Source: Cytophagaceae bacterium (GTDB lineage: Bacteria; Bacteroidota; Bacteroidia; Cytophagales; Flexibacteraceae). From it: a DNA stretch of 11,812 bases. Made by a program: the position numbers and the translations under genes. Below, piece by piece: positions 1 through 6,796 of this stretch (positions within the stretch are counted from its first letter, which is position 1; each line of letters opens with the position of its first letter). The DNA lies in assembly GCA_947464365.1 (NCBI GenBank), contig CANHWS010000085.1, positions 1 to 11,812 of the forward strand, written 5' to 3'. The notes beneath the pieces are model-generated. The model was not told the origin of the DNA. It worked only from the letters and a program-made list of their open reading frames with translations, and ran no database searches.

Positions 1-246
1 AGCCCTGCCGATGTTGCTAGCCGACAACAGCCCATCCTCCAGCATATTCTGCGGCACGAAGGGGAGTCCAAGGTCCTGATCTGTATGCACGGCAGGGCGA
101 TGCGCATCCTACTCTGTCAGCTTATGGGGATGCCTCTAAGCCAGATGGAAACCTTTATGCACCACAACCTATGCCTTTATCAGGTGGATGTGGACACAAT
201 CACGGGACATGTGGAAACGAAACTCGCCAACGAAAAGGTGTGGTAG
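1..246 (+). CDS. Histidine phosphatase family protein, C-terminal fragment (5' end outside window)
   Basis: The reading frame is open from the first base and stops at TAG 244-246, giving 81 residues of a C-terminal half. The segment VLICMHGRAMRILLCQLMG (from about base 73) matches the second conserved histidine block of the histidine phosphatase (phosphoglycerate mutase-like) superfamily, usually written vlVSHGxxxR. The His is encoded at 88-90. The following PLSQMETFMHHNLCLYQVDVD fits the family's hydrophobic core and its late 'N-x-x-L' strand. Upstream, ASRQQPILQHIL fits the helix before that strand. These enzymes are usually about 190-210 aa, so more than half, including the N-terminal RHG catalytic motif, lies outside the window. 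Substrate cannot be told: phosphoglycerate mutase, alpha-ribazole phosphatase or a broad-specificity phosphatase are all possible. The gene converges with the small ORF at 326-649. Confidence 0.8.
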   Translation, partial: SPADVASRQQPILQHILRHEGESKVLICMHGRAMRILLCQLMGMPLSQMETFMHHNLCLYQVDVDTITGHVETKLANEKVW

Positions 247-250
247 GTCA

Positions 251-299
251 GCCTTGAGGCCTTTAAATTGTAGATAAGCCTGCGTGTCAAGGCCTTTGT
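251..299 (+). terminator. Possible weak terminator between convergent genes
   Basis: GCCTTGA (251-257) is an inverted repeat of TCAAGGC (287-293), with a second short pairing inside (AGGC with GCCT) and CTTTGTT following on the + strand. It lies directly after the phosphatase stop. The loop is large and the T-run is interrupted, so it is only a weak intrinsic-terminator candidate. Confidence 0.3.
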
Positions 300-325
300 T
301 GCTATCAGTCTATTTGGCTGATGCT

Positions 326-649
326 CTAGCTCTTTTCGAGGAGGCCTGTACTGCTACCTTGTTCCCCGTAAATGAGGTATTTGTAGGAACCGCCTGGCAA
401 GTGACCGATATCAAGGTGTTCGTCCTTTAGCACGTCGGACGAAAACACAATATTGCCATCGACATCTAAGAGCTGCATCCTGGCCTGACCGTTCAACCCA
501 GCCAAGTTGATCAGACCTGTGGCAGGGTTCGGCTGTGGGCTTACGTCAAACTCAGAAGACATGAGAATAGATCGGTGAGATATAGCGTGGGGTAGGTCAG
601 GATCAACTGGTGTCAAATCAGCCTCTAAAATAACCCTTGCTAAGTGCAC
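326..649 (-). CDS. Short protein consisting mostly of a T9SS type A sorting domain; possible gene remnant
   Basis: The last ~75 residues show the layout of a type IX secretion C-terminal sorting domain: VSPQPNPATG (about 36-45), a beta-strand pair with LLDVDGNIVF (about 60-69), HLPGGSYKYLIYG (about 83-95) and a short lysine-containing tail LLEKS. Known cargo proteins carry this domain behind a signal peptide and a large passenger. Here there is neither. The first 30 residues (MHLARVILEADLTPV...) do not look like a signal peptide. The start shown is GTG at 649. An ATG at 560-562 would give 78 residues, essentially the sorting domain alone. The frame is closed upstream by a stop at 680-682. No Shine-Dalgarno or TAnnTTTG element was found before either start. 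It could be a decayed 3' end of a longer secreted-protein gene or a real short ORF. The domain call is solid; expression as a protein is doubtful. Confidence 0.55.
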   Translation of the reverse strand: MHLARVILEADLTPVDPDLPHAISHRSILMSSEFDVSPQPNPATGLINLAGLNGQARMQLLDVDGNIVFSSDVLKDEHLDIGHLPGGSYKYLIYGEQGSSTGLLEKS

Positions 650-1103
650 TTTTTTGTCCTTAGCTTCGCAATATAAGCCTTAGTAACCCATTTCTATCAT
701 TATTGCAGTCAGCACAAACCACAGAGCACTTAATAAAACCGCTTTGATTTTAAGTCAATCTTGTTAAGTGCCAAATTTTACTGAGGACCAACGCACGCTT
801 CACCATAGTTTATGACCCAATTACATCAGAAAACATCTGAAATATGTAAGTGATAAATTGGTGCTAATAATATCGAACAGCCCAAACAAAATGAGGTTGC
901 ACCTCAGGATGGCATCTCGGGAGGCTAGTATAGATTAAAATCAGGTTAAATAACCATAGCCATGCCTGACAAACTTCAAGTGCTTTTAAAGCATCCAAGC
1001 ATACCCAACAAAAAAGTCACCTACAGCAAAACCGGAAATCCAGATATGCCGCAGGTGACGAAAAAACATTGAATAGTGGCCGTTAAAACAGGCTAACTGA
1101 GGT
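650..1103. other. Long AT-rich intergenic region without a convincing gene
   Basis: All frames are broken by stops and I recognise no RNA gene. It contains several small inverted repeats: GCACTTAA (726-733) with TTAAGTGC (764-771), TCAGA/TCTGA (826-840), TGAGGT-TGC-ACCTCA (892-906) and TGCTTT-T-AAAGCA (981-993). The terminator of the guanylyltransferase gene lies at its right end. It might be the eroded body of the gene whose sorting domain survives at 326-649, but I could not find matching codons. Confidence 0.5.
1010..1059 (-). terminator. Strong intrinsic terminator downstream of the guanylyltransferase gene
   Basis: Read on the minus strand, GTCACCTGCGGC (1059-1048) pairs over 12 bp with GCTGTAGGTGAC (1027-1016), including two G-U pairs that form only in the minus-strand RNA. 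Six T residues follow (1015-1010). It lies about 45 bp after the minus-strand stop at 1104. On the + strand the same arms have two A-C mismatches and no T-run, so the terminator works in one direction. Confidence 0.88.
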
Positions 1104-2183
1104 CTAGGAGAACTTCTTGTCCTGTGTGGCCTTGGTGTCGGTCACAAAGTCCTTAACCATTTGCTCTTGGTCCTTATGGCAGACCATAAAGACGCCATCA
1201 CTTTCGGCTACGATGTAGTTGTCAAGGCCCTGCACTACGATCAGCTTATCGTTACTGGTCGTCTTGATGATGCAGTTTTTGGTGTTGTAGGTCATGACAG
1301 TGCCGTTGATGACGTTGCCATTGGTATCCTTAGGGCTGATATCGAACAAAGACTTCCAGGTACCAAGGTCAGACCAGCCAAACTCGCTCAGGAGGGTATA
1401 GACGTTGTTACTCTTCTCCATGATGCCATAGTCAATGCTGATGCTTTTGCACTGTCCATATGCCACATTGATAAAGGCTGCCTCTTCGTCTGTGTAGTAG
1501 GTAGGGGCGCCGTCGGCAAAGATTTCCTGCATCTCGCTTAGGTGCTCCTTTAGGGCTGCTTCAATTGCCGAAACACTCCAGATGAAGATACCCGCATTCC
1601 AGACATAGTCCCCACTCTTGAGAAAGTTTTTGGCGAGCTCTAGGTTGGGCTTTTCAGTAAAGGTCTTGACCTTATGGGCATTGCCGAGGGTGTCTTCCTG
1701 AAACCTGATATAGCCATAGCCAGTGTCTGGACGGCTTGGTTTGATGCCTAGGGTAAGCAGGACGTTATTGTCAGTTGCGATCTGGAGCCCTTCGAGCACG
1801 GTTCTGGCAAAGGCCTCTTCCTTCAGGATGACGTGATCACTTGGGGCCACAACAACGGCTGCATTCGGATTCTTACTACCGATTTTTTGGCAAGCATAGG
1901 CCACACAAGGTGCGGTGTTGCGGCCAATAGGCTCGAGCAAAATCTGGTGGTCAGATAAGAAAGGAAGCTGCTCTTTGACAAGGCCATAATAGTCCTTGTT
2001 GGTAACGATATAGATATTTTCGGGTGGGCAGACCTGGTTATACCGGTCGGCTGTCTGCTGCAACAAGGTGCGGCCAGTACCTAAGATGTCGTGAAACTGT
2101 TTCGGGTAGTGCTGGCGACTCATGGGCCAAAAGCGGCTACCGATGCCACCAGCCATGATGACTACATAATAATTGGGATTCAT
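1104..2183 (-). CDS. manC: Mannose-1-phosphate guanylyltransferase (GDP-mannose pyrophosphorylase)
   Basis: This cytoplasmic enzyme makes GDP-mannose from mannose-1-phosphate and GTP, feeding GDP-mannose and GDP-fucose into surface polysaccharide and glycoprotein synthesis. The 359-aa protein has the full nucleotidyltransferase signature: AGGIGSRFWPMSR (11-23) with PKQF (27-30), the pyrophosphorylase G-x-G-x-R-x-W-P loop and lysine; GRNTAPCVA (87-95); APSDH (113-117); RPDTGYGYI (151-159); FTEKP (175-179); WNAGIF (195-200); DYGIMEK (251-257); and GWSDLGTW (269-276). It lacks the C-terminal cupin phosphomannose isomerase domain of the ~470-aa bifunctional ManC/AlgA type, so it is the short, single-function form. 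Start is ATG 2181-2183, stop TAG 1104-1106, followed by a strong terminator. It is the third minus-strand gene after the PorV-like and small membrane protein genes, but the 319-bp gap upstream suggests its own promoter. Confidence 0.93.
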   Translation of the reverse strand: MNPNYYVVIMAGGIGSRFWPMSRQHYPKQFHDILGTGRTLLQQTADRYNQVCPPENIYIVTNKDYYGLVKEQLPFLSDHQILLEPIGRNTAPCVAYACQKIGSKNPNAAVVVAPSDHVILKEEAFARTVLEGLQIATDNNVLLTLGIKPSRPDTGYGYIRFQEDTLGNAHKVKTFTEKPNLELAKNFLKSGDYVWNAGIFIWSVSAIEAALKEHLSEMQEIFADGAPTYYTDEEAAFINVAYGQCKSISIDYGIMEKSNNVYTLLSEFGWSDLGTWKSLFDISPKDTNGNVINGTVMTYNTKNCIIKTTSNDKLIVVQGLDNYIVAESDGVFMVCHKDQEQMVKDFVTDTKATQDKKFS

Positions 2184-2502
2184 ATCGAGGGATTGAGCTT
2201 TCAGTAGTTCGGACTGACTTTCAATGACAAGTGGATCTGGAACTAGGGTGTATCAAAATCAGGACAACACTTTGGCTGAGGTACAAACGCAGCCTAAGTC
2301 TATGCTGTTATAGGCAACATGGCTGATCCAAATTGAGGCTGGCTGGCTTCCGCCATGTCAACTTCTTACTGGATACGCCAAGGGGGCACAAAGTAAACAC
2401 CAATCGCCGGATCAATCAGACCTTTGTTATGATGCCTATGTCAAATTTGATCCAAAGCCGGGAGACGATCTAGGTTTTTGAGCTCTTAATAGACCAGATT
2501 GA
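2184..2502. other. Intergenic region upstream of the guanylyltransferase gene
   Basis: No ORF of meaningful length and no RNA gene seen. A 9-bp direct repeat TGATCCAAA occurs at 2324-2332 and 2448-2456. Minus-strand TTACTTTG (2396-2389) is one base from the Bacteroidota -7 element TAnnTTTG, but it is about 205 bp from the start codon. The region presumably carries the guanylyltransferase promoter, which I could not place. Confidence 0.4.
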
Positions 2503-2769
2503 CTAGTCCTCCTCCCCAAGCTCGAGGACTGGTTTGGTTGCCTGGCGCCAGAGCTTAATGGCTCGAAACATCCGGAAAAGCCCGTAGGTAACCAAAGCCC
2601 CACCAAAATAGGGCGCTATCTCAACTGGCATCATCAGGCTAGCACGAGGCGAAAGCACAAAAAAGCAACCTAGGGCCACGTAGCCAGCCGCAATCGCAAC
2701 CCGCATGAGGTCAAACAAGGCTTGGTGTAGTGGGCGGGGTCTGGTAGTCATCATGAGATGCTGGGGCAT
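2503..2769 (-). CDS. Small membrane protein, two predicted transmembrane helices
   Basis: This 88-aa protein has a basic N-terminus (MTTRPRP), a first hydrophobic helix at about 21-40 (LMRVAIAAGYVALGCFFVLS), a short loop PRASLMMPVEIAPYF and a second helix at about 54-67, followed by a basic segment RMFRAIKLWRQ and an acidic tail GEED. The lengths and charges suggest a helical hairpin in the inner membrane with both ends in the cytoplasm. I do not recognise a named family. Start is ATG 2767-2769; the two ATG codons at residues 6 and 7 are alternatives. It follows the PorV-like gene by about 100 bp on the same strand and could be co-transcribed with it. No function is inferred beyond membrane location. 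Confidence 0.6.
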   Translation of the reverse strand: MPQHLMMTTRPRPLHQALFDLMRVAIAAGYVALGCFFVLSPRASLMMPVEIAPYFGGALVTYGLFRMFRAIKLWRQATKPVLELGEED

Positions 2770-2869
2770 TAAGCACAGATAAGGTTAGGCCGTAGGTAGC
2801 GGTGGTAACAGACTCAATCGGGGCGATACATCTCGCATCTACCCCAAATCAGTAACGTAAACTAAGCTC

Positions 2870-4072
2870 CTATCTTGCTTTGTCGAACCCAAATTTGAGG
2901 CTAAAAATATGGCTGTAGATGCTTTCGGAGCTAGTACCAAGGTTACTGAGGGCATAATCCACCGAGAACTTGTAGAGGCGAAATCCGACCCCAAAGTTGG
3001 TCTGCATGGCGTAAGTTTTGGTTGCCCCATCAAGCGACTTGACTTGCTGGATCTGGTTTAGCCCAGCCCTTGCATACACGATCTTATCATAGTTGAGCTC
3101 GAGGCCCGCCCTAGGGTCCATCGAGATACCACCTAGGCTTGCCACCGTATTACGTTGTCCATCTGTGGTGGTCTCGAGGTCTAGGCTCACTAAGCCACCC
3201 CATTTGCGCCAGTCATATTGGTAGGCTGCACCGACCAATAGACGTGGCAGGGTTAGCTCGACTGAGGCTTCGGGGATGGTGTTACCCGTACGTGTGAAGA
3301 CATCAGCGATTTCGGCCGTGTTATAAGTCCAGGCATTAAAGGTCGAGGTAACATCCCGCAGGTGGGCACCAAATAACCAGTTGCCACGGCGGTACTGAGC
3401 GCCAAGATCAATGCCGAAACCCCAAGCGGTGGCAAAGGCCCCTGCATTGCGGTAGATTATCTTGGCACTGCCACCTACATTGAGTCCCTTAAGGCCCACA
3501 TTGCGCTTGGCATAGCTTATCAGGAAAGCATTGTCGGCACTACTGAAACTCCGAACGCGGCTATAGTCGATCACGTCGGCCACAATCAAGAACCGCGTGT
3601 CTGGGATGTTATCCACGGCAAGGCGGATAAAACTAAAGGCTAAGGAACTATTGCTATCCAGCTTGGTATTGACGGCGCCGTAGTCATAGTTGGCTAGGCC
3701 AGCAAAGTACTGAGCATGCATTAAAGAGGCCTCAAACCGTGTGGGCGACTGCACCAAACCTGCAGGGTTCCAGTAGCCAGAGGTGACGTCTTGCGTAGTA
3801 GCGGTGGCTGCCCCACCCATACCGATGGCACGGGCACCGACGCCAATGGCCAAGAATTCGTTGCTGTATTTTGGGGCTGTTTGGGCCACTAAGCCCTGCG
3901 ATGATAATACCAAAACGAGCCCAACCATGACCCGCAACAGCCCGCCAAGACCACTGCACGGAGTGCTAATGCAGGACCATTTGCAACAGGCCTGCAAGAT
4001 TCGGTCAGGACGAAGGTGGAAGGCTAAAGGCACAAAAACGTTGGAGAGGGGTCTGTGGGAAGGGCTTGACAA
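2870..4072 (-). CDS. PorV/PorQ family outer-membrane protein (true start probably near 3928-3937)
   Basis: Family members are Bacteroidota outer-membrane beta-barrels of the FadL-like fold; PorV itself carries T9SS cargo to the attachment complex. The mature start KYSNEFLAIGVGARAIGMGGA (from about residue 68 of the 400-residue frame) and GYWNPAGL (99-106) are the hallmark N-terminal motifs. The rest alternates short amphipathic strands with Asn/Gly/Thr-rich turns and ends FSLKFGFDKAR, as barrel proteins do. The longest frame starts at TTG 4072, but its first ~45 residues (Cys- and Arg-rich) are not signal-like. A better start is ATG 3926-3928 or TTG 3937, giving MRVMVGLVLVLSSQGLVAQ as signal peptide and about 352-355 aa, a usual family length. 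Whether this is PorV proper, PorQ or a general family member cannot be settled here. It is divergent from mreB. Confidence 0.82.
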   Translation of the reverse strand: MSSPSHRPLSNVFVPLAFHLRPDRILQACCKWSCISTPCSGLGGLLRVMVGLVLVLSSQGLVAQTAPKYSNEFLAIGVGARAIGMGGAATATTQDVTSGYWNPAGLVQSPTRFEASLMHAQYFAGLANYDYGAVNTKLDSNSSLAFSFIRLAVDNIPDTRFLIVADVIDYSRVRSFSSADNAFLISYAKRNVGLKGLNVGGSAKIIYRNAGAFATAWGFGIDLGAQYRRGNWLFGAHLRDVTSTFNAWTYNTAEIADVFTRTGNTIPEASVELTLPRLLVGAAYQYDWRKWGGLVSLDLETTTDGQRNTVASLGGISMDPRAGLELNYDKIVYARAGLNQIQQVKSLDGATKTYAMQTNFGVGFRLYKFSVDYALSNLGTSSESIYSHIFSLKFGFDKAR

Positions 4073-4201
4073 GCAAAGTAACCATTTTTTTGGGACAACT
4101 AGGTGCTGTTAGCCATCCACCAAGGCTGATTTGTCCATCTGACACGCAAGAAAGCAAAGCGGGTTGGCCAATATGGTGTTATCTTTGCGGAAATTTTTGC
4201 C
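3929..4201. promoter_or_regulatory. Divergent promoter region between the PorV-like gene and mreB
   Basis: The region holds regulatory DNA for two genes reading outward, if the PorV-like start is at 3928. On the minus strand TTACTTTG (4081-4074) is one base off TAnnTTTG and would place the transcript start near the TTG at 4072, arguing that translation begins further down. The palindrome GCTTG-A-CAAGC (4064-4074) overlaps that point, and TTGCA-N7-TGCAA lies at 3981-3997. These are weak candidate operator sites. Confidence 0.4.
4180..4187 (+). promoter_or_regulatory. mreB promoter -7 element (TATCTTTG)
   Basis: TATCTTTG is a perfect match to the Bacteroidota -7 consensus TAnnTTTG and ends 14 bp before the mreB ATG. 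I see no TTG at the expected ~19-bp distance upstream, so the -33 part is weak. The 5' leader would be very short. Confidence 0.55.
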
Positions 4202-5227
4202 ATGGGCTTCTTCGACTTATTTACCAGCGACATTGCGATTGACCTCGGTACCGCAAACACGCTCATTATACATAAAGATAGAATAGTGGTGGACGAACCG
4301 TCCATCATCGCGATCAACATACAGAGTGGCAAGGTGATGGCCATCGGCAAGGAGGCTATGCAGATGCACGAAAAAACGCATGCCGCCGTCCGCACCATCC
4401 GTCCCCTCAAGGACGGGGTAATTGCTGACTTCACCGCCGCCGAGCAGATGATCAGGGGCATGATCAAGATGATTGGTGCCCAAAACCGCCTACTGACTCC
4501 GTCGCACCGTATGGTGGTTTGTATCCCCTCTGGCATTACTGAGGTCGAGAAACGCGCTGTCAAAGACAGCTGCGAACACGCCGGTGCCAAAGAGGTCTAT
4601 ATGATCCATGAGCCTATTGCTGCTGCTATCGGTATCGGTATCGACATCGAGCAGCCAATCGGCAACATGATTGTGGACATCGGAGGTGGTACGACGGAGA
4701 TTGCGGTCATCGCCTTGTCTGGCATCGTCTGTGACGAGTCGGTCAAAGTAGCGGGTGACGTCTTCACCAAGGAGATCATCGAGTACATGCGTCGCCAGCA
4801 CAACCTGTTGGTGGGCGAGCGTAGTGCTGAGCTGGTTAAGGTTGCTATCGGCTCTGCCCTTGGCGAGCTAGATAATCCGCCTGAGGATTATGAAGTACGT
4901 GGCCGTGACTTGATGACGGGTATCCCGAAAACACAAAGACTATCTTATGGTGAGATCGCCTTCGCCTTGGACAAATCTGTGATGAAGATCGAAGATGCCG
5001 TCCTGAAGGCCCTCGAGATGAGCCCACCAGAACTTAGCGCCGACATCTATGAGCGTGGCATTTACCTCACCGGTGGTGGGGCTTTGCTACGTGGCCTTGA
5101 CAAACGCCTGGCCGTCAAAACCAAGCTACCTGTCCATATCGCTGAGGATCCGCTCCGTGCCGTTGTCCGTGGTACTGGCCAATGCCTCAAGAACCTAGAT
5201 GCCTATAAGTCTGTGTTGATGACCTAG
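4202..5227 (+). CDS. mreB: Rod shape-determining protein MreB
   Basis: MreB is the bacterial actin that forms filaments under the inner membrane and guides lateral cell-wall synthesis by the elongasome. The 341-aa length is normal. Actin-fold ATP-binding signatures are present: IDLGTANT (13-20, phosphate 1), IVDIGGGTTEIAVI (157-170, phosphate 2) and ERGIYLTGGGALLRGL (284-299, adenosine). The N-terminus MGFFDLF is the usual short amphipathic membrane-binding stretch. HEPIAAAIG (136-144) is a conserved MreB block. ATG 4202 is chosen because the homologous N-terminus begins there and a perfect -7 element lies just upstream. mreB is often followed by mreC and mreD. Here a terminator and an AT-rich operon follow instead, so it appears to be transcribed alone. 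Confidence 0.97.
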   Translation: MGFFDLFTSDIAIDLGTANTLIIHKDRIVVDEPSIIAINIQSGKVMAIGKEAMQMHEKTHAAVRTIRPLKDGVIADFTAAEQMIRGMIKMIGAQNRLLTPSHRMVVCIPSGITEVEKRAVKDSCEHAGAKEVYMIHEPIAAAIGIGIDIEQPIGNMIVDIGGGTTEIAVIALSGIVCDESVKVAGDVFTKEIIEYMRRQHNLLVGERSAELVKVAIGSALGELDNPPEDYEVRGRDLMTGIPKTQRLSYGEIAFALDKSVMKIEDAVLKALEMSPPELSADIYERGIYLTGGGALLRGLDKRLAVKTKLPVHIAEDPLRAVVRGTGQCLKNLDAYKSVLMT

Positions 5228-5256
5228 GTGCTGACTTTATTGATATTGATTATGAG

Positions 5257-5289
5257 ACCCTGGCTTTGGCTGGGGTTTTGTTTTTTTTT
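5257..5289 (+). terminator. Intrinsic terminator of mreB, followed by a T9G8 homopolymer run
   Basis: ACCCTGGC (5257-5264) pairs with GCTGGGGT (5269-5276) over 8 bp, including two G-U pairs, around a TTTG loop. The T-rich tract TTTTG-TTTTTTTTT runs to 5289. Eight G residues follow directly at 5290-5297. It lies 30 bp after the mreB stop and insulates mreB from the following operon. Confidence 0.85.
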
Positions 5290-5304
5290 GGGGGGGGAGG
5301 AAAA

Positions 5305-5337
5305 TATTTGACATTATGTTAAGAAGCACTATATTGC
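5305..5337 (+). promoter_or_regulatory. Strong promoter of the ParB-like/methyltransferase operon
   Basis: TTGACA (5308-5313) and TATATT (5330-5335) with a 16-bp spacer form a near-perfect sigma-70-type promoter. The same bases can be read as a Bacteroidota-type promoter (TTTG at 5307-5310, 19 bp, then TATATTG). A transcript would start at about 5342, only some 9 nt before the ATG at 5351, so translation would begin on an almost leaderless mRNA. No Shine-Dalgarno sequence fits in that leader. Confidence 0.65.
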
Positions 5338-5350
5338 AAACAAAAAAGCC

Positions 5351-6796
5351 ATGTCACAGGAAATAAAGCATATACCACTAACCGAGCTATACCTTTGGTC
5401 TGAGAACCCCAGAAAGCCTCTTGTATCTGATGCCTCAAACGAAGTGATCATACGTGACGCTTTATCAGACGAACTTAAATGGAACCTCAAATCGCTTGCA
5501 AGGGAAATGGGACCTGTTTACGATTTGAGTGAGCTTCCAACCGTAGTTGAAGTTGATAACAGATTCGTAGTATTTGATGGCAACAGAAGAGTTGCGATAG
5601 CAATGCTTAGCAACAATATTGTAAACATTGAGCACAAATTGAAATTGCCAGCATGTGATCTGGTACTGCCGTGTAACTTGTGCGCTCTCAAGACGGCTGT
5701 TGATAACATTATTAGAAAGCACTCCGAGAATGGATCTTGGTTGCCACTAGAAAGGGATCTTTTTATTGAAGAATATAAAAAAGAAACATCCCTCTTCCTT
5801 CAATTTGAAAAACAAACAAGTGCAATTTCAAAGCACCCTAAACTAAATCAAGGATTTGTAAAAAAGGAAGTCTTGACTGATAAAAATTTAAAAGATATAG
5901 GACTGATTTATGTAGGTGGTGAGTTTAAATGCAACTTTGATTACTACGAACAATTTATTGTAGTTAATGACATAATTAAAATTATAAATACAGAAGAAAA
6001 AACAACTAGGAAAAATAGAAAAACAATTTTACTCGATTTGGTTTCAGAAGAAGTCAAAAATATTATGAATACAAGAGACCGGAACGTCTGGTATACTCTA
6101 GCACCAAAAGAAGGTAAAACTGATGAAATTACGATTGCTTCTACTAATGAAAGTTCCAAAGTGCAAGCTAATGTATCAGAACATGATTTTTCCAAATATG
6201 AAAACCCTAACTCACATAGTTCCAACATAAATCCACAACAACCATCTGACATACAAGCAATTCCGAATAATCTTGAAACAAGTCCTAAATCTGAGATACT
6301 AGAAGATCAAAGCGCCAAATATCCATCCAATGATCTAATATCATTAGGATCTAAATATCACACAAAAAGAACTGCTCCCAACACACATAGATTATTTGAC
6401 CTAAAACTTATCCTAAAGTCTGGAGAAGTTAACAACCTATACCGAGACCTTTTGGAACTATATAAATTCTCCGAAAATATGGAGAAAGATCTATCAGGGT
6501 CCTTTCATAGATTGATAAGAATGGCATTACGGCTCTTAATTGAGCTCGCAGCCAAAGAATTAAGACCTGAGCTTGAAATTCTACCTTACTGTGAACTCTA
6601 TTTTAGTGACGCAAAAAAACTATTGACAAAGGATCAAAAGACAACCTTATCAACCCAAGAAATAAGTTCAGCAAGTAAAATTGCAACCTTATTACATGTG
6701 GGTGCACACAACTACACTGCATGCAATAACAAAGAACAAACTTTAGCTCTCTCCATTATAGTGGGCGCAATGCTTCAAAAATCACATGGAAAGTAA
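5351..6796 (+). CDS. ParB/Srx N-terminal domain protein with alpha-helical, possibly HEPN-like C-terminus
   Basis: The N-terminus (about 5-90) resembles a ParB/sulfiredoxin-like domain: IPLTELYLWSENPRKP holds the early strand and NPR motif (19-21), and RFVVFDGNRRVAIAML (71-86) matches the nucleotide-contacting G-x-R-R box (GERR/GNRR). Residues ~90-250 are a mixed helical region of unknown kind. Residues ~255-345 are a Ser/Asn/Pro-rich linker. Residues ~345-481 are helical, with HRLIRMALRLLIELAAKEL (386-404) and LLHVGAHNYTA (447-457). This helix / R...E / late G-x-H pattern recalls HEPN-type domains (DUF4145, Abi C-termini), but the canonical RxxxxH motif is absent, so that is only a guess. 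The stop overlaps the downstream methyltransferase start by 11 bp. Composition is far more AT-rich than mreB (one 60-bp line at 6001 has about 27% GC, against about 53% at 4861), suggesting transfer. Possible roles are specificity, regulation or defence effector for the methyltransferase. Confidence 0.75.
   Translation: MSQEIKHIPLTELYLWSENPRKPLVSDASNEVIIRDALSDELKWNLKSLAREMGPVYDLSELPTVVEVDNRFVVFDGNRRVAIAMLSNNIVNIEHKLKLPACDLVLPCNLCALKTAVDNIIRKHSENGSWLPLERDLFIEEYKKETSLFLQFEKQTSAISKHPKLNQGFVKKEVLTDKNLKDIGLIYVGGEFKCNFDYYEQFIVVNDIIKIINTEEKTTRKNRKTILLDLVSEEVKNIMNTRDRNVWYTLAPKEGKTDEITIASTNESSKVQANVSEHDFSKYENPNSHSSNINPQQPSDIQAIPNNLETSPKSEILEDQSAKYPSNDLISLGSKYHTKRTAPNTHRLFDLKLILKSGEVNNLYRDLLELYKFSENMEKDLSGSFHRLIRMALRLLIELAAKELRPELEILPYCELYFSDAKKLLTKDQKTTLSTQEISSASKIATLLHVGAHNYTACNNKEQTLALSIIVGAMLQKSHGK

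Noticed and set aside
892..906. Hairpin TGAGGT-TGC-ACCTCA as a terminator or RNA element
   Set aside because: Only 6 bp, no T-run on either strand, and no nearby gene end that needs it.
1161..1541. Plus-strand frame of 126 codons inside the guanylyltransferase gene
   Set aside because: Shadow of the conserved minus-strand gene, with no promoter or motif of its own.
4099..4590. Minus-strand frame of 163 codons overlapping mreB
   Set aside because: It is antisense to mreB, whose motifs are unambiguous. The translation is Met/Ile/Ser-rich without recognisable structure.
5351..6796. Chromosome or plasmid partition protein ParB
   Set aside because: There is no ParA neighbour, no parS-like 16-bp palindromes nearby and no clear helix-turn-helix after the N-terminal domain. 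The C-terminus differs from ParB.
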